DNA of 64,000 nucleotides from Desulfosporosinus acidiphilus SJ4 (GCF_000255115.2 NC_018068.1:4435977-4499976), one strand, 5' to 3'; counted from the first letter of the stretch, positions 7,580-16,850 are shown. Numbers and translations: made by a program. Notes: generated by a model from the sequence alone, not told the origin.

Positions 7580-9436
7580 TCACCCTTTCAAATCAATCTG
7601 AACCCCTCTGCCCGGGCAAATCCCGCACCCGGTACAGACATCATACCGACAATCAATGGTCCTGGCTTCATCTAAGGCCCGGTGATGTTCTTCTACCAAG
7701 AATTGTTTCGTCACTCCGCTTTCTAAATGCTCCCAAGGCAGGATATCATCGTAATCCATAACCCTGTTGGCATAAAAATGAGGATCGATGTCTAATTCTT
7801 TAAAGCCTTGCATCCAAGTTTCCTGATCAAAATGTTCAGACCAACCGTCAAAACGACAACCATGTTTAAAGGCCCATTCCAATAGAGGAGCCAAGCGCCG
7901 GTCTCCCTTGGCAAATACCGCCTCCATATAGCTGGTCTGCATGTCGTGATAATTATATTTTATCCGCCGATCCTTAAGTTTATCTTTAAGATACTTCTGC
8001 TTCAGCTCGACGGAAAGATGTGCTTCCTGAGGTTCCCACTGAAACGGAGTGTGGGCCTTGGGAACAAAAATACTTGTAGAAACCGTCACGTTAACATTGC
8101 GGCGGCCCAACTGGGTTCCCAAATTGGCGACCTTTTTCGCCAAATCCGCAATCCCGTCAATATCTTCCTGAGTTTCCGTAGGCAGTCCCATCATGAAATA
8201 CAGCTTAATATTGGACCAACCCTTTTGAAAGGCAGCTCCTACAGCGGCCAAAAGGTTTTCCTCCGTAACTCCTTTGTTAATGACATTTCTCAAGCGCTGA
8301 GACCCGGCTTCCGGGGCGAAAGTCAACCCGGATTTGCGGGCTTTCTGAATCGACTCAGCGAGATCGACATCAAAAGAGTCCACACGCAGGGAGGGCAGGG
8401 AAACCCCCACTCCTTCGGGACTATGCTTTTCCATAATCGCCTGAATCGTCGGTTGGATACAGGAATAATCGCCGCTGGAAAGAGAAGTCAGGGCAATTTC
8501 ATCATAGCCTGTGGAACGAACCAATTCTTCCGTTTGTTTAAGCAGGGTATCTGTTGATCTCTCCCGCACCGGGCGGTAAATCATGCCCGCTTGACAAAAA
8601 CGGCAGCCCCGGGAACAACCGCGCATCACTTCCAACATCATCCGGTCATGAACGATTTCCATATACGGGACAATGGGCTTCGTCGGGAAAAAGGCCTGAT
8701 CGAAATCAACCACAATCGCTTTCTCCACCACAGCCGGGACACCGGGCTCCGCCTTGATCTCGTCAATCCGACCGTCCTGCTTGTAAGATACATGGTAGAA
8801 ATCCGGAACGTACACTCCTTGAACTTGGGCCACTCGCAGCAGAAACTCCCGGCGAGGCAAGGGGTGCTTCTTCTGTTCATTCATCAAGCGCAGGACTTCC
8901 GGCAGCTGTTCTTCACTTTCCCCCAGCAAGAAGAAATCAATAAACCCGACCAGGGGTTCAGGATTGAAGGCACAGGGACCTCCGGCAATAATCCACGGAT
9001 CGTTCTCTCCCCGTTCCTCACAGCGGAGCGGAATCCCCGCTAAATCGAGCATATTAAGAATATTGGTGAAACTCATTTCGTATTGCAGTGTAAAGCCAAC
9101 CACATCAAAGGTCTTCAGCGGCTGAAAAGATTCAAGGGTATATAAGGGAAGATTTCTTTGCCGCAGCATTTCCTCCATATCCACCCAGGGAGCAAAAACC
9201 CTTTCGCAGAGGAACTCCGGAATGGAGTTTACTAAATGGTAAAGAATCTTGGTTCCTAGATGAGACATTCCTACTTCATAGACATCGGGAAAAGCAAAGG
9301 CCATGTGCACTTCGGTTTGATCCCAGTCCTTTTTTATAGCGTTCCACTCCGACCCCAGGTAACGGCTCGGCTTCAAAACTTTAGGCAAAAACATTTCCAC
9401 CTGCCGGCGCAATTCCGCAGCAGTAAGTTCACTCAT
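7580..9436 (-). CDS. TIGR03960 family B12-binding/radical SAM protein
   Basis: Radical SAM enzyme of about 618 residues whose substrate is unknown. The N-terminal part resembles a B12-binding Rossmann domain (MAFAFPDVYEVGMSHLGTK). The radical SAM core has the cluster motif CSRGCRFC (CxxxCxxC) near residue 275. Later conserved stretches include LTFAPEAGSQRLRNVINKGV and YFMMGLPTETQEDI. The C-terminus carries a second cysteine cluster, CRYDVCTGCGICPGRG, which could hold an extra Fe-S centre. ATG at 9434-9436 follows GGAGG. It overlaps or abuts the DUF2344 gene downstream; both sit between the spoIVFB-like gene and rng, as in other clostridia. Confidence 0.9.
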   Translation of the reverse strand: MSELTAAELRRQVEMFLPKVLKPSRYLGSEWNAIKKDWDQTEVHMAFAFPDVYEVGMSHLGTKILYHLVNSIPEFLCERVFAPWVDMEEMLRQRNLPLYTLESFQPLKTFDVVGFTLQYEMSFTNILNMLDLAGIPLRCEERGENDPWIIAGGPCAFNPEPLVGFIDFFLLGESEEQLPEVLRLMNEQKKHPLPRREFLLRVAQVQGVYVPDFYHVSYKQDGRIDEIKAEPGVPAVVEKAIVVDFDQAFFPTKPIVPYMEIVHDRMMLEVMRGCSRGCRFCQAGMIYRPVRERSTDTLLKQTEELVRSTGYDEIALTSLSSGDYSCIQPTIQAIMEKHSPEGVGVSLPSLRVDSFDVDLAESIQKARKSGLTFAPEAGSQRLRNVINKGVTEENLLAAVGAAFQKGWSNIKLYFMMGLPTETQEDIDGIADLAKKVANLGTQLGRRNVNVTVSTSIFVPKAHTPFQWEPQEAHLSVELKQKYLKDKLKDRRIKYNYHDMQTSYMEAVFAKGDRRLAPLLEWAFKHGCRFDGWSEHFDQETWMQGFKELDIDPHFYANRVMDYDDILPWEHLESGVTKQFLVEEHHRALDEARTIDCRYDVCTGCGICPGRGVQIDLKG

Positions 9437-9544
9437 GATTTCCGCAAGGCCTCCTTGTACTCCTTTGTGAACTTACATTATAACACAGATTGCAGGAAAT
9501 ACCCAATATTTTACGCAAGCCCCCTTAAATTTCCAAAAGGCCGT

Positions 9545-10435
9545 TTAACTGATTCTTTTCCCCAGTTTCCCCACCGGAAAGCGAATTCCTTCGTTGAGCA
9601 TTCCCTCTAAAACATCCGTTTCCGTCAGGATTTTCTCCAGACCCATTTCTTCTTTGGTTAAACTGATCAGAGTATAACGATCAGGGGTGAATTTCTCAAC
9701 AATGCGGACCAGGGGCGTATCGGGCTGCACCGTAAGCCACTTGCTGCGCATGAGGCCTTTCTTGAGAAGTTCCTCCTTTTTATGAGTCAGCTGGCGGAGA
9801 AAGGTAATATGAGCTGCCGATATTTCCTTGCTTCCGGCCAGCCAAAAGAATCCTCCCAGAACGATAAAGGTCAGGGGACCCTCAGAAAACTGCCCCTTGC
9901 TCCAAAGAAGAATCCCATAAAGCGTCAAGAGGACGCCCAGGCCTTTGCCCGCCCAGGCCAGAAATTTCGTGGTTCGCACAAAGCCGCAAGCGTCTGCCCA
10001 GAGAGCCCGCATGACCCGCCCTCCGTCCAAGGGCAGCACCGGCAGCAAGTTAAACACTGCCAGCCAGAGATTATAGCGTACAAAATCATTCGCCAGATCG
10101 CTTGCCCAGATTCCTTGCCACCTTAAACCCTGAGCAGTGAAGAGGAGAACAAGGTTAAAAGCCGGGCCGGCTAAAGCCATCACACTCTCCTCCAGCTTTC
10201 GCCCCTCGAAGAGATCATCGCAATAGGCCGCTCCTCCGAAGGGGAAAAGCTCTAAACCGACGACTTTAAAGCCATAAGCCCGGGCTGTTAAGAGATGAGC
10301 CAGCTCATGGCCTAATACTAATGCGAAGATGAGAAGAGCCTGGGTTACAAGACCCAGGACCCCGTAAATTGCCAGAACGAGAAAAAATGTTGGATGAATG
10401 CGCACACTTATCCCGAAAACCTTCAAAAGCTCCAT
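9545..10435 (-). CDS. spoIVFB: Site-2 protease, SpoIVFB-like M50 zinc metallopeptidase
   Basis: Intramembrane metalloprotease of about 296 residues. The zinc motif HELAH is at residues 43-47 inside a membrane helix, and the second motif LLPVLPLDGGR carries the expected metal-ligand aspartate. Several hydrophobic segments span the membrane; the C-terminus, about 80 residues, is soluble and resembles a partial CBS-like regulatory domain. In Bacillus, SpoIVFB cleaves pro-sigma-K in the mother cell under SpoIVFA control. A degenerate M23 protein is encoded just upstream, which makes the SpoIVFA/SpoIVFB assignment likely. No strong ribosome site precedes the ATG. Confidence 0.85.
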   Translation of the reverse strand: MELLKVFGISVRIHPTFFLVLAIYGVLGLVTQALLIFALVLGHELAHLLTARAYGFKVVGLELFPFGGAAYCDDLFEGRKLEESVMALAGPAFNLVLLFTAQGLRWQGIWASDLANDFVRYNLWLAVFNLLPVLPLDGGRVMRALWADACGFVRTTKFLAWAGKGLGVLLTLYGILLWSKGQFSEGPLTFIVLGGFFWLAGSKEISAAHITFLRQLTHKKEELLKKGLMRSKWLTVQPDTPLVRIVEKFTPDRYTLISLTKEEMGLEKILTETDVLEGMLNEGIRFPVGKLGKRIS

Positions 10436-10504
10436 CGTTATCCCGGTTCAAAACCAGGGACTTCACCTCTTTCCTTATTCAATGGCTTGTCAGGTTGATC
10501 TCGT

Positions 10505-11287
10505 TTAATTTTTAGATTGGGGCGGGACCAAATAAGGGATTGGATCAAGAGGCTTGTTGTTTTTGCGCAGTTCAAAGTGCAGCCAGGGCTTTTTCAGAGG
10601 AGCCGACAGCCCAACCGTGCCAATAACGCTTCCCCTGCTGATTCGCTGGCCCTTCTGCACATAGATTGATCCTAGATTGCCGAGAACAGTCGTCCACCCG
10701 TCACCCAAATCTGCTTTGACGATGTTCCCCAATTGAGGATCGCTTCCGACGAAAGTGACCACTCCGTCGGCCGGCGATTCCACTTTAGTTCCCAAGGCAC
10801 TCTCAACATCAATTCCCTGGTGTACGGTTCCGGCAGCATTGCTGCCCCCTTCACCGACGATCCCGAATTTAGCCATCACCTGACCGGAGATAGGAGGCAG
10901 AAACTGTCCCAGCATCTTAGCATCGACAGGAACACTGCTATTGCTGACACCACCCAGAGACAGGGCGTCCTTGGCCATGCCGTTCATGGTAGTATAATAA
11001 TTTCCCGAGTCCATAGCGCTGCGGTAAATACCATGAACTGCTTGTGAAAGGCCGTCCGAGCCATTGGCACTGAAAAATACCAAGAGAAATAACATGGCAG
11101 CCAAAAGAGTCTGCCTTTGAATCCCATTCCAGTTCTTAAAAAAATTCCCCCAGCTCTCTTTCGGCGAGTGTCGATATCCTCCGGGATTATACTGAGTATT
11201 TCTTGATTTTCCACGCCCCTTGTCTTTCCCTACTTCTTGAATAGCCCGTTCCCATTCCCAATCATCCCAGCGTTCAAATGGATTCAT
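10505..11287 (-). CDS. spoIVFA: SpoIVFA-like membrane-anchored degenerate M23 (LytM) protein
   Basis: About 260 residues: a charged N-terminus of about 60 residues, one transmembrane segment (TLLAAMLFLLVFFSANG), then a C-terminal M23/LytM fold (HQGIDVES, GDGWTTVLGNLGSIYVQKGQ, LHFELRKNNKP). Active LytM enzymes have an HxH pair; here the first histidine is tryptophan (WLHFEL), so peptidase activity is doubtful. That pattern fits SpoIVFA, whose LytM-like domain holds and inhibits SpoIVFB. Length and adjacency to the M50 protease support the call. A gene for an active wall hydrolase is the less likely alternative. Confidence 0.75.
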   Translation of the reverse strand: MNPFERWDDWEWERAIQEVGKDKGRGKSRNTQYNPGGYRHSPKESWGNFFKNWNGIQRQTLLAAMLFLLVFFSANGSDGLSQAVHGIYRSAMDSGNYYTTMNGMAKDALSLGGVSNSSVPVDAKMLGQFLPPISGQVMAKFGIVGEGGSNAAGTVHQGIDVESALGTKVESPADGVVTFVGSDPQLGNIVKADLGDGWTTVLGNLGSIYVQKGQRISRGSVIGTVGLSAPLKKPWLHFELRKNNKPLDPIPYLVPPQSKN

Positions 11288-11362
11288 AGTTCAAGGCCTC
11301 ACTTTTACCGTTGATTTCTATGACCAAGCTCGTACTATTTCTTTACTAGTTTATGAGAGGGC

Positions 11363-11393
11363 AAAAAAAATAGAACTCGTGAGAGTTCTATTT
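11363..11393 (-). terminator. Terminator downstream of rodA
   Basis: Arms 11369-11378 and 11383-11392 pair perfectly (AATAGAACTC/GAGTTCTATT) around a GTGA loop and run into a U tract on the minus strand (A run at 11363-11370). It separates rodA from the spoIVFA-like gene, which therefore probably has its own promoter. Confidence 0.85.
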
Positions 11394-11408
11394 CGAAACA
11401 TTAGGTGT

Positions 11409-12569
11409 TCAAAACATTAGGTGCTGACTCCTTAGATTGATGCTCAAGAGCAGTCCCACCGCCGCCATATTTGACCACATGGCGCTTCCTCCGAAACTGA
11501 TCAAGGGTAAGGGAATTCCGGTTACGGGCATAATCCCTGAGGTCATTCCTACATTAACTAAGATATGAAAGGTAAACATGGATATGATACCAGTCCCTAT
11601 CAGCATCCCATAGGGGTCCCGAGCTTTCATGGCGATACTGACACTGCGGAGAATAAATATCAGGAAAATAAAGAGCAAGGTCACTGTTCCGATAAAACCA
11701 AATTCTTCACCAACCACCGAAAAAATAAAATCAGTGTGATGTTCGGGAAGAAAATTCAGCTGCCCCTGGGTACCCATTCGATACCCTTTACCCCAGAAAC
11801 CTCCTGAGCCAATGGCCCAGATAGACTGAATGATATGGTAGCCGTCCCCGGAGGTATCGGCTGCCGGATTAACGAAGATTGTCAGCCGCTTCAACTGATA
11901 ATCCTGCATGGGCAAAGGAAGGCCTTGAGCCCAATGCAGCCACCACGGCAGGTCTGTGGCAAAATGAAGCCAGAGGGCAACCGCCACGATACAGGCCCCT
12001 CCCAGCAGCAAGCCTCCGAATTTGTAAGGATTTGCGCCGGCCACAAACATCATACCAATGAAAATTGCCGCAAAAACTAAGGTCGTCCCTAAGTCAGGCT
12101 GTTTAAAAATCAGCAGCATCGGTATCAAAACAAAAAGGAAAGGCAGAATAAAGTCTTTGAAATTATTCAGCTTTCCTTTACGATTCGCCAAAAAATCCGC
12201 CAGGGTTAAAATAATGAAAATTTTAGCGAACTCCGAAGGCTGGATGCTAAAACTTGAGGTGATGGGAATCCAGCGTGTTGCTCCCTTGGCGCTGGATCCG
12301 AAAAGAATAACCGCCAGGAGCAGAGCCAGATTCAAACCGTAAATCCACCAGCGAAAATGCCGCCATTTCTGATAATCTAAGGCAGCTATGACAACGGCTA
12401 TGATAATCCCGCTGGCGATCCAAATCGCCTGAGCTTTCACATAATGCATAGGGTCTGCCTTATCAACATTGATCGAAGCCGTACTGAGAATAAATAAGCT
12501 CGCGGCCAGTAACAGAGCCGTAAAGACAACAAATAAAAGGTCTATGTTTCGATATACGCGTTTATCCAC
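11409..12569 (-). CDS. rodA: RodA, SEDS-family peptidoglycan glycosyltransferase
   Basis: Polytopic membrane enzyme that polymerises lipid II into glycan strands during elongation, working with PBP2. It is about 386 residues, with around ten hydrophobic segments. Typical SEDS stretches include TRWIPITSSFSIQPSEFAKI, IFKQPDLGTTLVF, FLPEHHTDFIFSVVGEE and GIPLPLISFGGSAM. GTG at 12567-12569 is chosen because GAAGGGG lies eight bases before it; an ATG 19 codons upstream has no site. It lies in the mre/min cluster with mrdA upstream, so RodA is preferred over FtsW or SpoVE. Confidence 0.9.
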   Translation of the reverse strand: MDKRVYRNIDLLFVVFTALLLAASLFILSTASINVDKADPMHYVKAQAIWIASGIIIAVVIAALDYQKWRHFRWWIYGLNLALLLAVILFGSSAKGATRWIPITSSFSIQPSEFAKIFIILTLADFLANRKGKLNNFKDFILPFLFVLIPMLLIFKQPDLGTTLVFAAIFIGMMFVAGANPYKFGGLLLGGACIVAVALWLHFATDLPWWLHWAQGLPLPMQDYQLKRLTIFVNPAADTSGDGYHIIQSIWAIGSGGFWGKGYRMGTQGQLNFLPEHHTDFIFSVVGEEFGFIGTVTLLFIFLIFILRSVSIAMKARDPYGMLIGTGIISMFTFHILVNVGMTSGIMPVTGIPLPLISFGGSAMWSNMAAVGLLLSINLRSQHLMF

Positions 12570-12671
12570 ACAAGCTGTCCCCTTCATTAAATGTCGCAGC
12601 AGAATTATTATAAGTATGCACTTCAAACATTATAACACAACTCGACTTTTCTCCCCAACATATGGAGAAGG

Positions 12672-12708
12672 AAAAAAAACTGCAGCAACTTTACAGGTCG
12701 CTGCAGCT
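12672..12708 (-). terminator. Terminator downstream of minE
   Basis: CTGCAGCAAC (12680-12689) pairs with GTCGCTGCAG (12697-12706), including G-U, followed on the minus strand by eight U residues. It separates the min genes from rodA. Confidence 0.85.
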
Positions 12709-12746
12709 TTGAGTTCAAGAGCATACTTGTCTAAGCCATTGATGGT

Positions 12747-13025
12747 TTAACCTTTTGCCGCATAATCACGTTTCATTTTGATAACCGGAATATTGGCAAC
12801 CAAGGCTACATCACGTTCATCTTGACAAAGATTAAATTCCAAGGCATTTTCGTCAATCTCCATATAGTTCGTGATTACCTTAACCAAATCTTCCCTCAAC
12901 TTGTTTAGCATTGCGGGTGAAATACTGGCGCGGTCGTGAACCAAAACGAGTCGCAGACGTTCTTTGGCCAACGACTTGCTCGAGGCAGTTTCCTTGCCAA
13001 GTATGCGGCTGATAAATTCTAACAA
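12747..13025 (-). CDS. minE: Cell division topological specificity factor MinE
   Basis: Small activator of the MinD ATPase that drives Min oscillation or gradients and so restricts division to mid-cell. It is 92 residues. The N-terminal amphipathic membrane-targeting segment (LEFISRILG) is followed by the MinD-binding region RLRLVLVHDRASISPAMLNK and the dimerising beta domain. The start is TTG, with GGAGGAAT upstream. It ends a minC-minD-minE operon and is followed by a terminator. MinE together with MinD marks an oscillator-type Min system, as in several clostridia, rather than the Bacillus DivIVA type. Confidence 0.93.
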   Translation of the reverse strand: MLEFISRILGKETASSKSLAKERLRLVLVHDRASISPAMLNKLREDLVKVITNYMEIDENALEFNLCQDERDVALVANIPVIKMKRDYAAKG

Positions 13026-13054
13026 GGACGATTCCTCCTCTCACTATCGAACAA

Positions 13055-13849
13055 TTAACGTTTGCCGACGAGTCTTTTGAGTTTATCCATAAATCCTTCA
13101 GGCACGTCCAGGTTCATTAAGGGAACATCTTCTCCCTGTATCCGCTTCGTAATCCTTCGATAAGCCTCTCCGGCTTTAGAATTCTTATCCATAACACAAG
13201 GTTCTCCACGGTTCGTCGAAATGACAATGCTCTCGTCTTCCGGAACAACCCCGATCAGATCTATGGCCAAGATATCCAGAATATCATTGATGTCCATCAT
13301 ATCTCCCCGTTTTACCATCTGAGGACGAATACGATTGATAATCAATTTCGGATTTCTAAGATCTGCTGCCTCTAAAAGACCGATAATCCTGTCAGCATCC
13401 CTCACCGAGCTTACTTCCGGGGTGCAGACAACAATCGCCCGATCCGCTCCGGCAATAGCATTGCGAAAGCCTTGCTCAATTCCGGCGGGGCAATCAATAA
13501 TGGCATAATCAAATTCTTGTTTTAACTCCTCAGACAAAACCTTCATCTGCTCCGGGCTGACGGCTGTTTTGTCCTTCGTTTGAGCCGCGGGGAGCAGATG
13601 GAGATTTTGAAAACGTTTATCTTTAATGAGCGCTTGCTTTAAACGGCAATTTTCACTCGTTACATCCACAAGATCATAGACAATTCGATTCTCCAGTCCC
13701 ATCACAACATCAAGATTACGCAATCCGATATCTGTATCGACTAAGACTACTTTATGCCCTGCAGAAGCCAGTCCTGTCCCAATGTTCGCTGATGTTGTTG
13801 TCTTGCCTACGCCTCCTTTGCCGGAAGTTACGACGATTACCTCTCCCAT
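13055..13849 (-). CDS. minD: Septum site-determining ATPase MinD
   Basis: Deviant Walker-A ATPase that binds membranes in its ATP form and recruits MinC. It is 264 residues. The motif GKGGVGKTTTSANIG is at residues 10-24, DTDIGLRNLDVVMGLENRIVYD follows, and the C-terminal amphipathic helix (FMDKLKRLVG) is the membrane-targeting sequence. ATG follows GGTAGG. It lies between minC and minE with short gaps, consistent with one operon. Confidence 0.96.
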   Translation of the reverse strand: MGEVIVVTSGKGGVGKTTTSANIGTGLASAGHKVVLVDTDIGLRNLDVVMGLENRIVYDLVDVTSENCRLKQALIKDKRFQNLHLLPAAQTKDKTAVSPEQMKVLSEELKQEFDYAIIDCPAGIEQGFRNAIAGADRAIVVCTPEVSSVRDADRIIGLLEAADLRNPKLIINRIRPQMVKRGDMMDINDILDILAIDLIGVVPEDESIVISTNRGEPCVMDKNSKAGEAYRRITKRIQGEDVPLMNLDVPEGFMDKLKRLVGKR

Positions 13850-13885
13850 ATTCTGACCTACCTTTCCGCTTAGTACTTATTCTTC

Positions 13886-14593
13886 TTAACGACCTTTGCC
13901 ACGATAACCTGTCAAACCAGCTGCTTCGACAATCAAACGGTCATCTTTAATTCTGGCAATTTCCGGTCCTCGTTCCTCTGATTCCTCATCAGGTGCTCTT
14001 GTTACTAAATCTGCAATTCTCAGCTGTGTCGGTGCCAGATGATAGGCACTTACTGAGGCTGTCCGTTCTCCGGTGGCCCCTGCATGAGCTACGCCGCGCA
14101 AAGACCCCAAAACAACAATATTTCCGGTAGCAATAATCTCTGCACCGGGATTAACATCACCCAGCACTACAACATGCCCTTCAAATTGCACACTCTTCCC
14201 GGAACGCATCGTGCGTTCCACAAAGAGGCATTGTCCCGAGACCATCCCTTCATCGACAGCCCGCGTTTCTTTCTCTTCCGCGTGGGATTGAATTTTTCCC
14301 GGCACGTACACTTCCTCCGTCGTTAACCATCCCCCAAGTTCCAACTGGTGCTCACTTAAGAGGTTTGTTAACTGATCATGCTCACCCTCTGAGTATTCTT
14401 TGCTTCCTGCAAAACACCGAACTGTCGCACCCTTTAGGAATTGAACTGAATCCTTCAGCAACTTATCGAGTTCCGTCATCAACAATCCAAACTCCGCAGC
14501 CGGATCAAAGTACAGCACCAGTCCTTCGCGGGTGCCCTTTAGGGCAACATGTTCTGTCCGTGTCAACCTGCACAATCCTCCATTGCTTTTCAT
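13886..14593 (-). CDS. minC: Septum site-determining protein MinC
   Basis: FtsZ antagonist delivered by MinD. About 235 residues: an N-terminal FtsZ-interacting domain (ALKGTREGLVLYFD), a linker rich in charged residues, and a C-terminal beta-helix that binds MinD (GHVVVLGDVNPGAEIIATGN, VVLGSLRGVAHAGA). The ATG at 14591-14593 has a weak ribosome site. A TTG nine codons later (14564-14566) is preceded by GGAGG and may be the real start. The gene begins after the mrdA terminator, so a min promoter should lie in 14594-14645. Confidence 0.9.
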   Translation of the reverse strand: MKSNGGLCRLTRTEHVALKGTREGLVLYFDPAAEFGLLMTELDKLLKDSVQFLKGATVRCFAGSKEYSEGEHDQLTNLLSEHQLELGGWLTTEEVYVPGKIQSHAEEKETRAVDEGMVSGQCLFVERTMRSGKSVQFEGHVVVLGDVNPGAEIIATGNIVVLGSLRGVAHAGATGERTASVSAYHLAPTQLRIADLVTRAPDEESEERGPEIARIKDDRLIVEAAGLTGYRGKGR

Positions 14594-14645
14594 AATAAAT
14601 GCCTACTATAAATTCTACAAGCCTGTCCCAATTCCCTTTTCTTCT

Positions 14646-14680
14646 TAAAAAAAAACGAGGAGAAATTTCCTCGTTTTTTA
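14646..14680 (-). terminator. Terminator overlapping the mrdA stop codon
   Basis: On the minus strand ACGAGGA and TCCTCGT pair around a short AAATTT-type loop and lead into nine U residues. The mrdA TAA (14678-14680) lies at the stem base. It separates mre/mrdA from the min operon. Confidence 0.85.
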
Positions 14681-16783
14681 GCCCCCATTCGTGGATTTCC
14701 ATCCAAAATACTTCATAAATGCCGCCCTAGCGACGTATCCTGCCGTATCCCCGCCGTGACTTCCATATTCAACGACTCCGGCAAAGGCTATCTGAGGATG
14801 ATCATAGGGAGCAAAGGCCACAAACATCCCGTTATAGACATCTGCATTACTAGTATTTACTGATCCGGTTTGAGCGGTACCTGTCTTAGCACCGCCTGAA
14901 AAGTCGGGAATATCGGAAAACAGAAAAGCTGCTGTTCCTTCGCCTGTTGTCGCGGCCTGCATCCCCTGCTTGACTGTAGCCAAAACGTCCGGCGAGATCG
15001 AGACCGTATTTTCGACTTTAGGCTGATTTTGCATGACTACTTTTCCCGTCAAAGGATCGCTTATTTTATTCACAATGTAGGGACGATAGTGTTTGCCGCC
15101 ATTGACGATGGTTGCCACGTAATTCGCCAATTGGAGAGGCGTATAATCATTGTACCCTTGCCCGATAGCATTGTTATAACTGTCATAAGCTTTCCAAGCC
15201 ACGTACTGATCGACCATTTGCTGATACCAAACCTGAACTTGCTTTTTCTCCTGATCTTCAGCAGACTGCAGTTTCTGTTTCGTCTGAGTATCCTTAGCCT
15301 GAGCTAATTTTGGTGCATATTTACTGTTGATAGCAGCGAGTTTCTGATCCCGCTGTTTGGCATATTGGGGTTCAATATTGGCCTTTTTCCATTGTTCTGA
15401 AGGTACAAGTCCCTTTGCTTCACCGGGTAAATCGACACCGGTGTAAGTCCCCAAACCAAATTCATGGGCAATCTGGCCAATAAATTCCGGATTGGCGTCA
15501 AAAACCCGCCGGCCCACAACTTCAAAATAGATATCCGAGGATAAGGCCAGAGCCCGATAAATATTCACAAGGCCAAAATTATTTCCGCCCCATTCTACAA
15601 ACCCTTGTTTTTGAGCTACGATATTTCCCAGCGAGGAGAGTACGTCATTAATTTTTTCATCCGGCGTCGTTAATTTCAATTGCAAAGCAGCCATTGCCGT
15701 AATCATTTTAAAGGTAGAACCAGGCGGGTAAAGCCCTGCTAAGGCGCGGTTCAGGGAAGCCGCCGGTGCATCTTTATTGGTAAAGTATTTATCCGAAACT
15801 TGTTGAGAAATATTTCCGATCAAATCATTGGGGTCCATACTCGGCCGGGAGGCCATAGCCAATATCTTGCCTGTATTGACATCAATGACCACAGCTGCAC
15901 CCGATTTGGCGTTGGGATTCGTGTCTCTTTGAACATTGGCTATAACCTGATCCAAGCTGTCTTCCACCGTTTTTTGCAAGTCGGCGTCGATAGTCAGCTG
16001 AATTGTCTTTCCGGGTTCCGGTGTCTGAACTATCTTTTTGGTCAAAGGGCGGGCATTATTGTCGACTTCAACTTGTTGCACCCCTTCTTTACCGCGCAGC
16101 CAAAAATCATAAGTCTTTTCCACACCGTCCTTACCCACCAGGTCCCCCTGAGAATAGGTAAATCCGGCTTTTTGAGCATCGGGGTTTTTATTAAACTGAT
16201 CAATTTCATTGGGACCGATCTCCCGCACATAGCCAAGAATCTGTCCTGCTAAGGTATGCTGAGGGTAAGAGCGGATTGGCGTTGCATCCACGCTGACCCC
16301 GGGAAGTTCATCTTGATGCTCGGCAATAACGGCTTGAAGCTGTTGAGGAACATTCTCCAAGATTGTAACCGGGCGGTAACGTTCCCACTGGTGGTTTTGG
16401 ATATTGACTAAAATATCGACATCGATAGCATCAACAGTTTCGTTGGCATTAGGCCAATAGGGCTTTATAAAGCCCGCTAAACGCATAACTACGTCTTTCC
16501 AGTTGGTCGTTTTAGACTGCTGAAGATCAAGCCAGTCTAAGGTTAGGACAAACTCCGGCACGCTGGTGGCCAAAAGCTTATTGTTTTTGTCAACAATATC
16601 GCCGCGAGTGGTTGGAATCTTCACAAGCTGCATAACGTTGCCTTTAGCCATTTCCGAATAGTAAGATCCCTCAGCAATTTGCAAATGCCAAAGGTTTAAA
16701 CCCAAAATCAAAAAAACAATAACCACGACCGCCGAGAGACCCCAAAAACGATGGACATATGGTTTTCGTTCTTTGTCATCCAT
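14678..16783 (-). CDS. mrdA: Penicillin-binding protein 2 (elongasome transpeptidase)
   Basis: Class B PBP that cross-links peptidoglycan with RodA in the MreB elongasome. 701 residues from ATG 16781-16783 (GGAGGAG site); an in-frame ATG 43 codons upstream is unsupported. One N-terminal transmembrane helix (VVIVFLILGLNLWHLQIAEG), a pedestal domain, then the transpeptidase: PGSTFK with the active serine at about residue 356, SSD (ALSSDIYFE) and KTG (GGAKTGTAQTG). Unusual: about 65 mainly charged residues (around QRDQKLAAINSKYAPKLAQA) predicted to form a coiled coil are inserted between the SxD and KTG motifs, just before the conserved AIGQGY. Confidence 0.93.
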   Translation of the reverse strand: MDDKERKPYVHRFWGLSAVVVIVFLILGLNLWHLQIAEGSYYSEMAKGNVMQLVKIPTTRGDIVDKNNKLLATSVPEFVLTLDWLDLQQSKTTNWKDVVMRLAGFIKPYWPNANETVDAIDVDILVNIQNHQWERYRPVTILENVPQQLQAVIAEHQDELPGVSVDATPIRSYPQHTLAGQILGYVREIGPNEIDQFNKNPDAQKAGFTYSQGDLVGKDGVEKTYDFWLRGKEGVQQVEVDNNARPLTKKIVQTPEPGKTIQLTIDADLQKTVEDSLDQVIANVQRDTNPNAKSGAAVVIDVNTGKILAMASRPSMDPNDLIGNISQQVSDKYFTNKDAPAASLNRALAGLYPPGSTFKMITAMAALQLKLTTPDEKINDVLSSLGNIVAQKQGFVEWGGNNFGLVNIYRALALSSDIYFEVVGRRVFDANPEFIGQIAHEFGLGTYTGVDLPGEAKGLVPSEQWKKANIEPQYAKQRDQKLAAINSKYAPKLAQAKDTQTKQKLQSAEDQEKKQVQVWYQQMVDQYVAWKAYDSYNNAIGQGYNDYTPLQLANYVATIVNGGKHYRPYIVNKISDPLTGKVVMQNQPKVENTVSISPDVLATVKQGMQAATTGEGTAAFLFSDIPDFSGGAKTGTAQTGSVNTSNADVYNGMFVAFAPYDHPQIAFAGVVEYGSHGGDTAGYVARAAFMKYFGWKSTNGG

Positions 16784-16800
16784 TTCAAAAACTCCTCCAA

Positions 16801-16850
16801 TTCGATGTTCCTGGCTCGATATTCCTGGTTCGATTTCCCTGGTTCGAAAC
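16801..16850 (-). repeat. Short direct repeats before mrdA
   Basis: Three tandem units of about 14-16 bp, related to ATCGAACCAGGAAT on the minus strand, lie directly upstream of the mrdA ribosome site, next to an inverted repeat TTCGATT/AATCGAA at about 16850-16875. They would be in the 5' leader. No regulator is known to match. Confidence 0.5.

Noticed and set aside
7946-8557. 203-codon plus-strand frame opposite the radical SAM gene
   Set aside because: Lies wholly antisense to a well-supported gene and has no family features.
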